A stretch of 64,000 nucleotides of DNA from Anisus vortex (GCA_949126835.1 OX421509.1:7338911-7402910), one strand, 5' to 3'; positions 34,188-47,079 are shown, counted from the first letter of the stretch. Numbers and translations: made by a program. The notes: generated by a model from the sequence alone, not told the origin.

Positions 34188-36065
34188 CATTCTTATCTTA
34201 TCTTATACATTACAGACGCTCCTTCTATAAAGAAGATTATTGCGTCCTACGCTCATCCGTGGTCCGAGTCTAGTCTTGCATTTTTATTAATGTTTTAAAT
34301 GATGTTAAGTTACTGGTTTTCCTGGTTTGTTCAGGCAACCCATTCCATGCCCGAATGCCACTCGGGTAGAAAGAGTACCTATATGCATTTGTTCTCGCAT
34401 AAGGGACAAGGAAAGTGTTTCTATCTTTATGTTTATCTGAGATTTGCAACAGGTTGTTATTGTGTTGTATTTCTAAATTAGAGTTTAATGCCTTATGTAT
34501 TATTACTACTTTACTCTTTGCCCTTCTGTCTTCTAGTGTTTCTAGGTTTAATGATTTGACTAATGGTGTTACTCTTGTTAATTGGGAATATTCGCTAGTT
34601 ATGAACCTTGCAGCTCTTTTTTGAATTTGTTCTAATTTTTTAATGTTTTCTTTAGTTGATGGGTCTCATACAGATGCTGTATATTCTAGTATAGGCCTAA
34701 CTAATGTAAGATAGCATTTTAGTTTTATGTTCTTATTACATTTGTCAAAGTTCCTTTTTATGAATCCTAAAGTTTTGTTTGATTTTTTTATTACTTCATC
34801 AATATGAGGGTTCCAAGATAACTTATCATTTATTATTACTCCTAGATACTTAGCTTTGTTAGTTTGAGTTAGTTCTTTACCATGAATGGAGTAGTTTGCT
34901 ATTATTTGTTTCTTTTTCTTGGATACCCTTATTAGTTGGCATTTTTCTGGGTGAAAAGACATACTCCAGTTTGATTCCCATTTTTGTAGTTCATCTAGGT
35001 CGTTTTGTAAGAGTTCACTATCTTTTCCTGTCTTTATTATTCTATAAATTATGCAATCATCGGCAAATAATCTTACTTTTGTTCCTGTGTTGATGCGATT
35101 TGGCAGATCATTAATATAAATTAGAAATAGTAGGGGTCCTAGAACAGTTCCTTGTGGAACTCCTGAGTTTACAGTTATTGGTGATGACTTAGAGCCATTT
35201 ATTATCACTGTTTGTTCTCTGCCTATAAGAAAGTCCTGAATCCACTGATGTAAGGGACCAGATATGCCAAAATATTTAAGTTTTTTTAGTAGACTAGAAT
35301 GATGAACTTTATCAAATGCTTTTGAAAAATCTAGTAATATAGCATCAATTTGGTTGTTATTATCTAATCCCTTTGACAAGTCATCTATTAGGCCTATTAA
35401 TTGAGTCTCACATGATCTATTTTTCCTAAAGCCATGTTGGTGTGGGCACAGTGCATTAAGTTTGTCTAGATGATTTACTATACTACTATATATAATATGT
35501 TCAAGTAATTTACATGTTATGCTGGTTAGAGAAACAGGTCTATAATTACCGGGGTCAGATTTATCTCCTTTTTTGAAAAGGGGGGTTACATTAGCTAATT
35601 TCCAATCTCTGGGCACTTTGCCCTGGTTTAGAGAGGCCTGAAAAAGTATTTTAAAGATTGGAGATATTTCATTGGTTAGTTCTTTAAGCAGTCTTGCTGG
35701 TATTTCATCTGGACCAGAAGCTTTGTTTGCTTTTAAGTTGGTTAGGAGTTGTTTAATGCCTTTTTCATCTACATTTATATGTCCTATCTCTTCAAGTTTG
35801 TTTAAATTTATGAAGATTTCTTTGTCACCTGGATTTGAAAAAGATGATGCAAAGTGTGTGTTAAGGATATTAGCTTTGGTTTCATTATCATTATAAGTTT
35901 CATTGTTTTGGCCTTTTAGTGGAGCTATGCCTGTAGTGTCCATTTTTCTTGATTTAATGTAGGACCATAAGTTTTTATTATTATCTTTAGAAATTACATT
36001 GTTTACATATTCATTTTGCAGCTTTCTGTTACTAGATCTAACTATACTGCTTGTCAAAACAATGT
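34187..36065 (-). mobile_element. Jockey/CR1-type LINE, 5' truncated, ORF nearly intact
   Basis: The minus-strand element ends in a (GATAA)n tail at about 34190-34207. The body holds one reverse transcriptase ORF broken by one stop. No endonuclease is present, so truncation occurred just upstream of the polymerase. At least five shorter copies of its 3' end lie in this window. Confidence 0.85.
34270..36057 (-). pseudogene. LINE reverse transcriptase ORF with one in-frame TGA
   Basis: The frame is open for 596 codons except for TGA at 34668-34666. Motifs in order are KANKASGPDEIPARLL, DPGNYRPVSLTSITCKLLE, HGFRKNRSCETQL, DAILLDFSKAFDKVHH, SGVPQGTVLGPLLFLIYIND, the catalytic RLFADDC, and KYLGVIINDKLSWNPHI. 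After the stop the same frame continues DPSTKENIKKLEQIQKRA, then SGIRAWNGLPEQTRKTSN, and ends KTLIKMQD. A tryptophan codon is expected at the stop because relatives of this segment read W-D-P, so a single G-to-A change explains it. Read-through is unlikely but not excluded. The upstream endonuclease half is missing. Confidence 0.85.
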
Positions 36066-36652
36066 TGCAGTATACAGAAAAACATTTATATGAAACTAAA
36101 CTTATAGCAATCTAGAACATCTCAAAATGGCCAAAATTAACATTTAAATAAATCCATAAGAAAGTTGTACTGGCCCATATCGCTTATACAAGCCAAACAG
36201 GCGAGTGACATAAAGCAGATCTGCATTCCTAAACAATTTATAAGCTATAGATTATAAGTAGGGATGTTAATACCGTTTTATTTTTTTCCAAACCGCTTTT
36301 CGGTTCTATAAATTTGTTTTTTTAAGCGAATTGCGAATTTCAGTTGCCTCCCCCCCCCCCCCCCCCCCCCAGCCCGCGAGCGATGTCACAGGTCGATAAA
36401 AACAAAATGTGCGTATTTTTATAGATATATTTGAAAAATAGTTAACACTTAATTAGTGTTTGCCGGGCATTCAAGAGGTTGATTTGTGCGAATGCAATCT
36501 GTTGTTTTTTACACTTTACCATACAATTCTTTAGAACTAAAAAATCGTGGGCTAATTGATTACCTTGCAACAAAATCAATAGTAGCTTTCAATAGTGATA
36601 ATCAAATGCCCGATTGCCCCTTTGTCATTGACCATAATATTATAGTTTAAAG

Positions 36653-38456
36653 CAGGGGTCGGCTACCTAAGGCACCCGTGCCAAACTTGGCACGCAGAGA
36701 GATTTTCAATGGCACGCGAAAGACCTCTAAGAAGGGTTTTTATTGATTAAAAAAAAATTCCGATTCTAAATTAGGAAAACTGATTGTTGAAAGCGATTTT
36801 TCTGAATTTTATAGCGACACATATCAGTGAGAAGCATTTCCAAGCACCACTCGAATGGATTTGCATTGAATCTGGACATATCTTGATAGCGACACATTTC
36901 AGTGAGTGGCATATCCAAGCACCACTCGAATGGATTTGCATTGAAACTGGACATATCTTGATAGCGACACATATCAGTGAGAAGCATTTCCAAGGACCAC
37001 TCGAATTGATTTGCATTGAAACTGGACATATCTTGATAGCGACACATTTCAGTGAGTGGCATATCCAAGCACCACTCGAATGGATTTGCATTGAAACTGG
37101 ACATATCTTGATAGCGACACATATCAGTGAGAAGCATTTCCAAGGACCACTCGAATTGATTTGCATTGAAACTGGACATATCTTGCCGTGAAATCAATTT
37201 TAAAACATTTAACTGATGCACATCCCTATAGTAAGACATATATTAATATAGAAAGTTGGGCTTTTTTTCAGAAATACATCGAAGCACTCAAAGCGGAGTT
37301 ATCTAATCAAAGCCAAGACTTTCAAATTGATGGACTCATTCTTATCATACCTCATCAAGCCTGACTGGTTTAATATTATTACAACCTTCTTAGATGCAGA
37401 TCTTTTTTTAAGTGGAGGAATATTGGCGATTTTAAAATGCAGCAGGTTGAATTTTAAACATTTATAACATGGGCATCCATCTGTGCCGATTTGCGGGAAA
37501 AATTTGGAAGGAATGGATAAACAATTAATCCAGGAAATGTTTTTTTACAACTGTTTAACGTCAATTATTTTAATCCTCTAATAATTAAATATTTTTAATG
37601 AATACCATAATGTTGGATTATAAAAAGAGATAATAATTAGTCAGTAATATTTTTTAAAATTACAAAACATAAATTTTTTGGCATTACTATTGAATCAAAT
37701 GTGCAAAAGATTTTTAATTAAAGGGTGATAATAAAACCGTTTTATTTGAGCTAATATTTCTCATGTTTCTTTTTTTTTTCTTTAATAATAGAATAAATGA
37801 CTTACAATTTATAACTTTGAAATGATCAACTTGTAAATGATATTTGAAAATTGTATAAATATTATAGATCCAAAGAATTTATATGTATATTTTCAAACAT
37901 TACATTAACTACCCAGTTTGTATGATTACTACGTAACTACTCCACTTTATGTTAGTATTTTGACAATAATTATGTAAAAAAAGAAGAATGAATTAATTTA
38001 AATTTCAAGTTAGAAAACTTTTTGTCTCGTAAATTATTTTGTCTTCTATCCTCTTAACTATGTATGTACTGTTCTTCTATCCTCTTCTTTTCGTTGTAAA
38101 ATATATGAGATTGTACATGTAAAATCTTGAATAAGCATATTGGAAAAAAAAAAGGAAACAAAACAATTAGGGATATCTCAGTAAAACTGAGAACAAATTA
38201 AAGTTAATATTAGCAGGTGTTAGAATCTTCATCATGACTAACAAATGATAATGGTAAGACAATAATTACCACACATTTTTAATGTAATAAAACATTGTAT
38301 TTGATATAAATGCAAATAAAGAGGATGATAATCACTTTCACGTTAATTTTGTATTTAATATAGAACTTTGTAACGATTCATTTTAGTCTGTTGGCACGCT
38401 GAATGATTTAGAAAGCCTAGTTTGGCACACTGTTATCAAAAGGTTGTCGACCCCTG
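36653..38456. mobile_element. 1.8-kb non-autonomous hAT element with internal 75-bp repeats
   Basis: It begins CAGGGGTCGGCTACC and ends GGTTGTCGACCCCTG. The flanks GTTTAAAG and GTCTAAAG match at 7 of 8. GGCACGC-type subterminal repeats lie at both ends. It contains about five 75-bp units at 36820-37190. No transposase remains. Confidence 0.85.
36820..37190. repeat. 75-bp tandem repeat open in three frames
   Basis: The sequence GGACATATCTTG recurs exactly every 75 bp, at 36874, 36949, 37024, 37099 and 37174. Because 75 is divisible by three, 25-residue repeats stay open on both strands (36766-37239 minus, 36771-37166 minus, 36784-37191 plus). Alternate units resemble each other more than neighbours do, so the array may have grown as 150-bp dimers. 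Confidence 0.85.
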
Positions 38457-39081
38457 GTCTAAAGCATAAGCATGCTAACTTTTTTTTTTTTTATTCCACT
38501 AAAATATTTGAATAAAAAGTACCGTTAATAATAAAGAACAGACTCGATATCTAGCCGAATTGTTTGGGTCAAAGGAAAAACATAGTTGTGCGTCCTCATT
38601 GCGTACATCGAAAGGATGAGCCGATGATACATGTTAATTGTAACGTAATATTTGGATTGATGTTTTAACCATTCACACACACAAAGCGCTACAAAAAATC
38701 TATTGGTCGGTTTGTCAGTTCGATACCTGGAGCGTCCTGGGGAAAGTCGAATGGATCAAACGAATAGTGCCCGCTGACTCGTTAACATCTGCGTTTAATG
38801 TTGTCTGTGTATCGCAAGCAATATTCGGGATTTGAGTCACCTATGACAAATTAGACATCTAGTGTTTGCAAGGCATTTAATATTAAGGAATTATTTTGTG
38901 CGAATCAAACAAAATTTTAAAAGTACTTCATTGAGAACACACACAAAAATCATGGGACACAATATTTAAATGATTTCCTCATGAACTTCCTAATAAATCG
39001 AAAATCGGTTTTTAGTTTGAAAACCGGTTTTCGGTTTTAAAACCGAAATCCGGAATTCCGGTTTTTGTTTAACATCCCTTA

Positions 39082-40950
39082 GTATAAAGTAGTGACGTCG
39101 TTAGGCGAGGGTTGTCGCTAAGAGTTTAGATCTAGTTGTTTTTTGTTGTTGTTTTTATAGTCGGATTGAAAAAACGTTCTTTTCAGTGCCTCCAGTCAGC
39201 ACTAAACAATTTTCTAGTGGAGAGCTTTTCATTTGCAGTAGCGGATTACTAGATGAAGGCGGGGTGCCTGGGAAATGGGGGGACGGAAGGCGCCGCAAGT
39301 GCCTAAATTTGGTTATGCGCCATACGCGAATTCTTTTCTTAACTTGTACGTCTTGTTAGCTTACTAATAAATGGAGAACAAAAAACAACGTATTAAATAT
39401 GGGCCTACCAGTGCTCATATGCGTCAAATATTTCCCGGCATTCACGATAATATTATTGTCATGGTATAGTTGGGGCAAGTCTTATCAGATAAGAGACCTT
39501 CGTGCTAAAGTTTTCATGCGGCGAGCGCATGACCTATAGTTTCGGATGCTGCTAAGTCAAAGCAGCAGGGATGGTGTAATAAAGTTGCCAGGTTTTTGAT
39601 AGGGGAGAAATAGAAGCTAAACATGGCCATATTTAAACTCGAATGAAATATAAGCAGTTAGTTTTTTGGATTGTCAAAAGTTGCAAGGCAAATAGACGTG
39701 TGTGTGGGGTGGGGTCAATAAATATTCCTCCACTCCCCCCTCTCCCATTTCTCTCTTTCTTCATACCTTTCTTAGTTGCTTTCTCCTTTACTCTCTCTCT
39801 CTCTCTTTTGCATGCTGTCCCTGTATCTCACAGTTTATCTATTTTTATGTTTCTTTCTCTACCCCTTTTTTTTATCTTCTTCGCACCAACCCCTCCCATC
39901 TTTCTTTCTCTCTCTTTCTCTCCATCTCTCTTTCTCTCTAATGCTGTTTCTCTATATATTTCTCTCTCTCTTTCTCTCTCTCTCTTTCGGATAAAAAAAC
40001 ACAACTAAATGCTCTGTCCAGTCTTAGGCTAAACCCATGGTGCCTACAATAAAAAAAGTTATCTCTTCGCGGACAAATCACACAAGTTTGTGCAACTACA
40101 CTCTTTTACAAAAAAACTTTGTTGGTCCAATCCCTATCTCCATAACTTGACACCCCTACCCCCATTCCACAACGCCCCTCTAACCGTCCCAATCTCACCC
40201 CTTTCCCTCCACCTCCATTCCACACACACACTCACACACACACAAAGGGGATGGACTGTGCTGTAACTAATTACCATCTGGCATTGACAAACATGACTAG
40301 AAAACTAGTAGAAACTGATGGTCCTATTTATCACCTGTGTGTGTGTCTTACCCCTGTGACATTAGTGACATCCATCATCTTACGTCATGATATAGCATAT
40401 ATCTTGCTGCAAAAGACTTTTTAAACCTTTTCACTTTTTGATTCTCAATTTTTGTTAATTTTTAAAAATTATGATCTTAGTTTTTGTTTTTTCGCCTTTT
40501 GTAAAATTGCATTTTACAATAGCCTGGTGAAATTGGAATCAATTCCGCAAATTGCTGTCCCTTTGTTATCGTGCTGTATCTTGGCGGGCTATGTGATGGA
40601 TGGTTGAAAAAGGCCTATTGTTGAACTCTATGAGTTAAAGACCTTGAGCACGTCGCTGAAATGGCCCAGAGAAGATTTGTGTGTCAGAAGGTTTCTCACG
40701 TTGTACACCACTAGGAATTTTTTATATGTTATTTTTCGATACAGATAGATAGATAGATAAATAGATAGATAGATAGATTTAGGAATGCCACAATAATTAA
40801 CAAGCGCTCAAAGATTCCATTTGGATAGCAGCAGCATTTTTTTTTCAATTTTCTTTTGTTGGAGTTAATAGGCATCCCAATTCTAATAACTACCCGGACA
40901 TCGGTCAGCATTGTGCTCGCCGATCAATCTCTCCGCTACCTGTAGATCTC
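39082..40950. other. Intergenic stretch with CT-rich and simple repeats
   Basis: No gene is supported. A CT-rich tract lies at 39720-39990 and explains the serine- and leucine-rich frames there. A (GATA)n tract lies at about 40745-40778. Confidence 0.6.
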
Positions 40951-40954
40951 TGAA

Positions 40955-41305
40955 GACCAATATGTGGACATTACTATTGACTGCATTCAATCAATCACGC
41001 GTCAACGCTTATCCACTTCTTTCGGTCTTGAGAGAATCTCTTCGTCTCTTACCATGCATTCCAGCTTCTCTCAAATTCTTTGTCCAGTGCTCTTCTCCAG
41101 GTGGTATTTGGCCGGCCTCTCTTCCTGGTTCCCTGTGGATTCCACTCTAGTGCTTGGCGAGCTATGTTGCTTGGTTTCCTTTTTAGAGTGTGACCAATCT
41201 ATTTCCACTCTTGTTTTAGCTCGCGTAGGCTGGGCTTCTGGGCAGCTCTCATTTCGACTTCATTTTTGGAATGAAGTCTTCCCATCTTATTCTAATGATC
41301 CAAAT
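40955..41305 (-). pseudogene. Degenerate RTE-like LINE C-terminus
   Basis: The minus strand reads WIGHTLKRKPSNIARQALEW then NPQGTRKRGRPNTTWRRALD, then KEFERSWNAW, with stops and shifts. This WIGHxLR...RQALxWNPQGxRKRGRP...TWRR pattern is the tail of animal endonuclease-reverse-transcriptase LINEs. Confidence 0.75.
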
Positions 41306-42137
41306 TAACTGCATTACTAAACATTAAATTAAAACTCTGGTATTAGTATTGACAAACCGAATGCATTCTGTTCTGTTGTTGTCAATTTCACTTGGGGGGG
41401 GGGGGGGGGGGCTTTTCATAAAGATGGTCAATCGCTTATAGCCTATACGCATCTCCCTTCTTTTCTCCGCATTGCTTCCCCCCCCCCCCCTTCCTTTTTT
41501 TTTTTTTGATTCCTTACAATCTGTGTGAAAAAAAACAACTCATTTGAGCAAATTATAACATATTTGGGCACGAAAAGTGTTTTTTTATTTTATGAAATCG
41601 ACTTTAAAACTAGATATATCTAATAATAATGAAAACAACTCTAACATCCTGTTTATATTAGTTTAGAAGTTTAATACGATACAACCGTTCAGCGCTACTC
41701 CCTTCATTTGTCATGCATCTTCTTATAAACACTTGCTCCACGACTCTCCCTGCCCCTTCCCCCACCCCTTCACCCAAAAAGGAACACTTATTATGAATCG
41801 CCGTCCTTTAAAATTGCTAGCTATTTGTATGTAATGCAGTGTTAAGATGGAATCTAGTTGCCAACTCAGATTCTAGTTCTCAAGTCTAAAACAAAACAAC
41901 AAGTGAAAAAAAAACAAGTAGCCTATAATGCCACCAAATAATAAATAAATGTCTGATAAAGCAATTATTTACCAACGGCACAGTAACTTTTTATTTTTTG
42001 TTGACATCACAACGTTGTAAATGTCAAGGTTACTCTATGTGTGTCTGTGTTTTCGGGTGGGGATAGTTCAAACATGAAATCCTGTTGCTGAAGAGTGGCT
42101 TTTTTTTTACTTGATGTGCTAAAAATGTATGCGTGTG

Positions 42138-42141
<4 letters not shown>
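41306..42141. other. No supported gene
   Basis: Contains a poly-G run (41395-41411), a poly-C and poly-T stretch (41479-41508) and otherwise AT-rich unique sequence. Confidence 0.5.

Positions 42142-42177
<36 letters not shown>
42142..42177. repeat. (TG)n microsatellite
   Basis: About 18 TG units lie directly before the 47-bp satellite. Confidence 0.9.
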
Positions 42178-42183
42178 GTATAG

Positions 42184-43220
42184 GCACTGTTGCCACCCAC
42201 AGGAAACATAGTAGACCACTTCCTACTACAATACTGTTGCCACCCACAGGAAACATAGTAGACCACTTCCTACTACAATACTGTTGCCATCCATAGGAAA
42301 CATAGTAGACCACTTCCTACTACAATACTGTTGCCACCCACAGGAAACATAGTAGACCACTTCCTACTACAATACTGTTGCCACCCACAGGAAACATAGT
42401 AGACCACTTCCTACTACAATACTGTTGCCACCCACAGGAAACATAGTAGACCACTTCCTACTACAATACTGTTGCCATCCATAGGAAACATAGTAGACCA
42501 CTTCCTACTACAATACTGTTGCCACCCACAGGAAACATAGTAGACCACTTCCTACTACAATACTGTTGCCATCCATAGGAAACATAGTAGACCACTTCCT
42601 ACTACAATACTGTTGCCACCCATAGGAAACATAGTAGACCACTTCCTACTACAATACTGTTGCCATCCATAGGAAACATAGTAGACCACTTCCTACTACA
42701 ATACTGTTGCCACCCATAGGAAACATAGTAGACCACTTCCTACTACAATACTGTTGCCACCCATAGGAAACATAGTAGACCACTTCCTACTACAATACTG
42801 TTGCCACCCATAGGAAACATAGTAGACCACTTCCTACTACAATACTGTTGCCACCCATAGGAAACATAGTAGACCACTTCCTACTACAATACTGTTGCCA
42901 CCCATAGGAAACATAGTAGACCACTTCCTACTACAATACTGTTGCCACCCATAGGAAACATAGTAGACCACTTTCTACTACAATACTGTTGCCACCCATA
43001 GGAAACATAGTAGACCACTTTCTACTACAATATTGTTGCCACCCACAGGAAACATAGTAGACCACTTCCTACTACAATACTGTTTCCACCCACAGGAAAC
43101 ATAGTAGACCACTTCCTACTACAATACTGTTGCCACCCATAGGAAATATAGTAGACCACTTCCTACTACAATACTGTTGCCACCCATAGGAAACATAGTA
43201 GACCACTTCCTACAACAATA
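42184..43220. repeat. 47-bp satellite, about 22 units
   Basis: The unit is ACTGTTGCCACCCACAGGAA followed by ACATAGTAGACCACTTCCTA and CTACAAT. Units are almost identical, with C/T variants at CCCACAGG versus CCATAGG. Each unit contains a perfect inverted TAGTAG/CTACTA with an eight-base loop. The high uniformity suggests recent amplification. Confidence 0.95.
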
Positions 43221-43875
43221 CCCTGAAGCAAACCATACTCGGGTAAGTTTATATGGTCACTTTCCTGACCTCGAGCTACTATCACCAACAACCCTATACA
43301 GCAATACGTTACAGAACAGCAATAAAAAAAAACATGTTAATCTGTTTGTCATTGATTGCAAGAGATTAAGCAGATATGCAGCATAGTTAATAGAAGACGC
43401 ATAAATCATGCAAGTGTTAAACTGAGGCAATATGCATGAATGAGTAGGTCAAAATAACGGTTAAAAAATGTTAACATTTAAAATCAAACATAGCCAGAAC
43501 AGAATCGTCATATTAAACCAGTAAGCCAGCAAGTCCTAAGTTAAAAACACAAAATATATAGGCCTCCATCCCATTTTTTAAAAGATGCAAGTTTAATTGC
43601 CTACTTAGTCAAAATGTACGTTCAAACTATGGTTATTTCGGTGAAATGTTAGGCTCTTAGTTTAGGATGAAATAATTCACGAGTTAAGAATTCGACTGCT
43701 ATACCCTTCCCAACCCCACCTTTACACTGTTTGCCCCCCCCCCCCCTCCTTTTATTTTTTGGCAATTACGCTATGAGCAAACCTACCAGAGCCTTGCACT
43801 ATTTGTCCTCCATTAATTATATAGCACCTACCTTCCAATCCTGGCTACGCGCGCGCCACTGGCATTTATCATATG
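43221..43875. other. No supported gene
   Basis: A short frame follows the last satellite unit but has no recognised motif. A poly-C run lies at 43735-43747. Confidence 0.5.
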
Positions 43876-44106
43876 CAGGGGCAAAGCCACAGGGAGGGGG
43901 CTGAGGGTCTGAGGGAAGGGGGGGTCCTGGAAATATTTCTTTCTAATATGTACTAAATTTTCTTAAAATTCGGTAAATCTCTGTCACGCGAAAGTATAGC
44001 CCCCCTCCCCCCCCCCCCTGGAATTTGGTAAATGTTTGTCTCGCAAAAGTTCAGACCCCCCCCACACACACACACACACACGGAAAAATGTCTTGTTTTG
44101 CCCCTG
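43876..44106. mobile_element. 231-bp hAT miniature element
   Basis: It begins CAGGGGCAAAGCC and ends GTTTTGCCCCTG. The flanks ATCATATG and ATCATATA match at 7 of 8. The interior carries poly-C tracts and (CA)n. Confidence 0.8.
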
Positions 44107-44236
44107 ATCATATAATATGTCCTTAAAAAAAAATATATTGGATACGGCCTACACTTGTGAATTGGTTTTAATGTAGGCCCTAACTGTCAGATTCATTATT
44201 TCGTTGTTTTTTTTCTATTTTTCGGCTATATCCGGG

Positions 44237-44596
44237 TGTGACCGTTATTTTGTAAATACTATGTATACAACTCTCAGGGAGATCACATTATATACTAATA
44301 ATCAATAAACAAACTGCCGGCTTGTAGTAAAATGAGAACTCAATATTTAATGCAATTTATGTACAAGATGAATTCAAATACACAACAGTTTCAATAGCCT
44401 AGTCTAAACACGTCTTGCCACTACCAAATTCTAAGGTCGTCTGTCTTTATCCAAATCTACGCTACGTTCAATCTAACTCCTACGTCATTGTTTCTATCGT
44501 AAAACGTCACTCGTTTATTCCATACATTAACACCGGGTTAGAGATTATACAAATTATGTCCCACTAAAACAACTATATATATTTTAAATCCTCACA
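44237..44596 (-). mobile_element. Candidate LTR of another retrotransposon
   Basis: On the minus strand a purine tract ATGGGGGAA precedes TGTGAGGATTTAAAATATAT, and a terminus ending GGTCACA lies 360 bp further on. AATAAA occurs twice within it. No coding remnant adjoins, so this is tentative. Confidence 0.3.
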
Positions 44597-45234
44597 TTCC
44601 CCCATCGACCCTTTAAATTTGTCATACAAATTTCTATTTAAAAAAAATCCTTATCTCCGTCAAATACATTCATAAAATATATATTTCTTTAATCCTATGT
44701 CTTTAATCATATAATTATATAAATTATCTTATCATGCATATTAAAAACATGTTATGCAACACAAATAACATTTAACAAAACCAACGATTTCATTAATAAA
44801 TATTAACCAATGTTAACCAATAACTAATACCACTAATATCTATGTCTATAATGTTTCAAAGTATATCCTGTCCTGTATTAATGAAATACACCAATCAAAT
44901 TATCAAATCCGAAAACACAACAGTTCATACTGGTCCATGTAATATCATTGCAACCTTCCTCTTCTGAACGTCCAACAACACATTCATTGAATATTTCATA
45001 AGTCCTTTGTAGATTATCCATCCTGTAGAGTTTGAACACCTTGATAAAATAGTTCCAATAATGTCACAACAATAATTACAATGCATTGTTCACAGACACA
45101 TCTCTAGAATTTACCATTGAATGCTTCCACGAGCTGTCTGTCTATAAGCAATATAGTGTTGACATTGGTCATAAACCCAAAATAATGTACCATGTTATTC
45201 TTAAAGTGTTGATTTGTTGATTCCTCTATATGTT

Positions 45235-45571
45235 GATGACATGACCTTCATTCCGCCTTGACAATGTAAATGTACCTCAATAATGCGACGACATGACCTC
45301 GATTCTATGTTGATAATGTCAATATACCTTGATATAGCGATGTCATGACCTCGATTCCATGTTGATAATGTCAATATACCTTGATATAGCGATGACATGA
45401 CCTCGATTCCATGTTAATAATGTCAATATACCTTGATATAGCGATGACATGACCTCGATTCCATGTTGATAATGTCAATATACCTTGATATAGCGATGAC
45501 ATGACCTCGATTCCATATTAATAATGTCAATATACCTTGATATAGCGATGACATGACCTCGATTCCATGTC
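45235..45571. repeat. 52-bp minisatellite, seven units
   Basis: GATGACATGACCTCGATTCC recurs at 45235, 45287, 45339, 45391, 45443, 45495 and 45547, with the first units diverged. Confidence 0.9.
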
Positions 45572-46003
45572 AGCACCATAAATGTACTCTTCATATGTCT
45601 TCATGTTTGCGTTTGATATGGTGTCCATAAAAACCGTTCACGATAATGTGAGGACGTAGACCTACTTTAAAAATATTGGTGAAATATCTCCCCAGCCCCT
45701 ACCATTTCCACGTACTCTCAACCCCATTTTTTTTTCGCTAATTCGTTCGAAACAATATCGGAAAAATCCGAAATGGACGAAAAATTGAGGAAACGATCTT
45801 TTTATAAGAATCAATGAAAATTCAATTCGTTCGTCCAAGAATTAAACTCCAAAATTATACACACCTAAAACCAAATTTATGGAGAATAAATCTAGTAGTG
45901 TTCCTACATGCTAAAAACACAAACAATAAGAAATGTGTATGAAATAGATATATAAAAGACCTAGTAAGCTTAAAAACAATAAATGAACATGTGGCTTCTA
46001 ACG

Positions 46004-46203
46004 CAGAGGTCGGCAACTTACGGCATGCGTGCCAAACTTGGCACACAGAGCGATTTTCGATGGCACGCGGAACACCCACAAAAATGCAATTCAAGTCTCT
46101 TATCTGTAAGAAAAATAGCAGGGTGTCTTTTAGGCCCTTGACACGCTGAATGAATTAGAAATCCTACTTTGGCACGCTATTATCAAAAGGTTGCCGTCCC
46201 CTG
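46004..46203. mobile_element. 200-bp hAT miniature element
   Basis: It begins CAGAGGTCGGCAACTTACGG and ends GGTTGCCGTCCCCTG. The flanks TTCTAACG and GTCTAACG match at 7 of 8. The interior matches 8186-8390 and the ends of the larger hAT. Confidence 0.85.
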
Positions 46204-46499
46204 GTCTAACGTAGCCTATATTGTTGTTTTAATTTCGTCGGGCAGTGTTTAAAGACATGCAAGTAAACATTGCATCATGTAAATAAAACAAACGGAACTT
46301 TAAGACAATAAGTCATGTTTTAGAATACTTGAAGGGGAATAAGCTTGATGACTTGCTTGACCGTTTCAGGTGCTGCCCCCACACATCGGCCCTTATTGTC
46401 AAATTCGCCCCCAACTCTTGTACCATAAGTTTCCGCTGACAATTTGTTATGCGGGCTCTCTCGAATGAGCAATACTGACCTGGAGCGTGTTTTAGATGG

Positions 46500-46740
46500 A
46501 CCCTTTTGTGGCTAAGGAGTCTTATGCGAGAACAAATGCATTTAAGTACGCTTTCTTCGCGAGTGGCGTTCGGGCATGTAATGGGTTGCCTGAACAAACC
46601 AGAAAAACCAGTAGGTCTAACTTAACATCATTTAAAACATTAATAAAGATGCAAGACTAAACTCGGACCACGAATGGGCGTAGGACGCAATAATCATCTT
46701 TAAAGAAGGAGCGTCTGAAATATATAACATAAGATAGGCT
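46500..46740 (+). pseudogene. 3' end of the 34-kb-type LINE
   Basis: GCGAGAACAAATGCATTTAA through GGTTGCCTGAACAAACCAG and ACTAAACTCGGACCACGAAT, ending near an ATAAGATAG tail. Confidence 0.7.
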
Positions 46741-47079
46741 ACAATCCCTATTCCAGGGACACAAGAATGACCTAGTAGTAGTAGCCACTCGAGAGTAGGC
46801 CTATAACCTTCACCCCGTGAAAACATCTACTGGTGCCCCCCCCTCCCTTGATGCCCTACCTAAGCATGGTCTGTCTATGTCTCTGTGTGACCGAATTGGC
46901 GTGTGATTTTTTTTTAGACTAACAATATAATTTAGTGTGTTATTTAACCCGGGGATGGTATAAGGGAGGCAGATTCGAGCCAGGGGCTGGGACCAAGATA
47001 AGTACGTTATTAACTCTGCAATAGGCTCCACCCCAGTGAGCGGCCTGTTGCAATGCATATATAAGGACGGGAACACATT

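Larger units (their letters stand above)
36259..39081. mobile_element. Outer inverted-repeat element hosting a nested hAT
   Basis: Left end TAGGGATGTTAATACCG and right end CGGTTTTTGTTTAACATCCC are inverted copies. Next to both lie CCG/CGG-rich AAACCG segments. TAGGGATGT termini occur in some hAT families. The target duplication is not clear. The hAT at 36653-38456 lies wholly inside. The sequence between 38465 and 39000 shows no intact frame. Confidence 0.5.

Noticed and set aside
39643..40008. Serine- and leucine-rich frames that look like membrane proteins
   Set aside because: They come from a CT-rich low-complexity tract and overlap in three frames.
42184..43220. A CRISPR-like array
   Set aside because: The 47-bp units are head to tail with no unique spacers, in animal DNA without cas genes.
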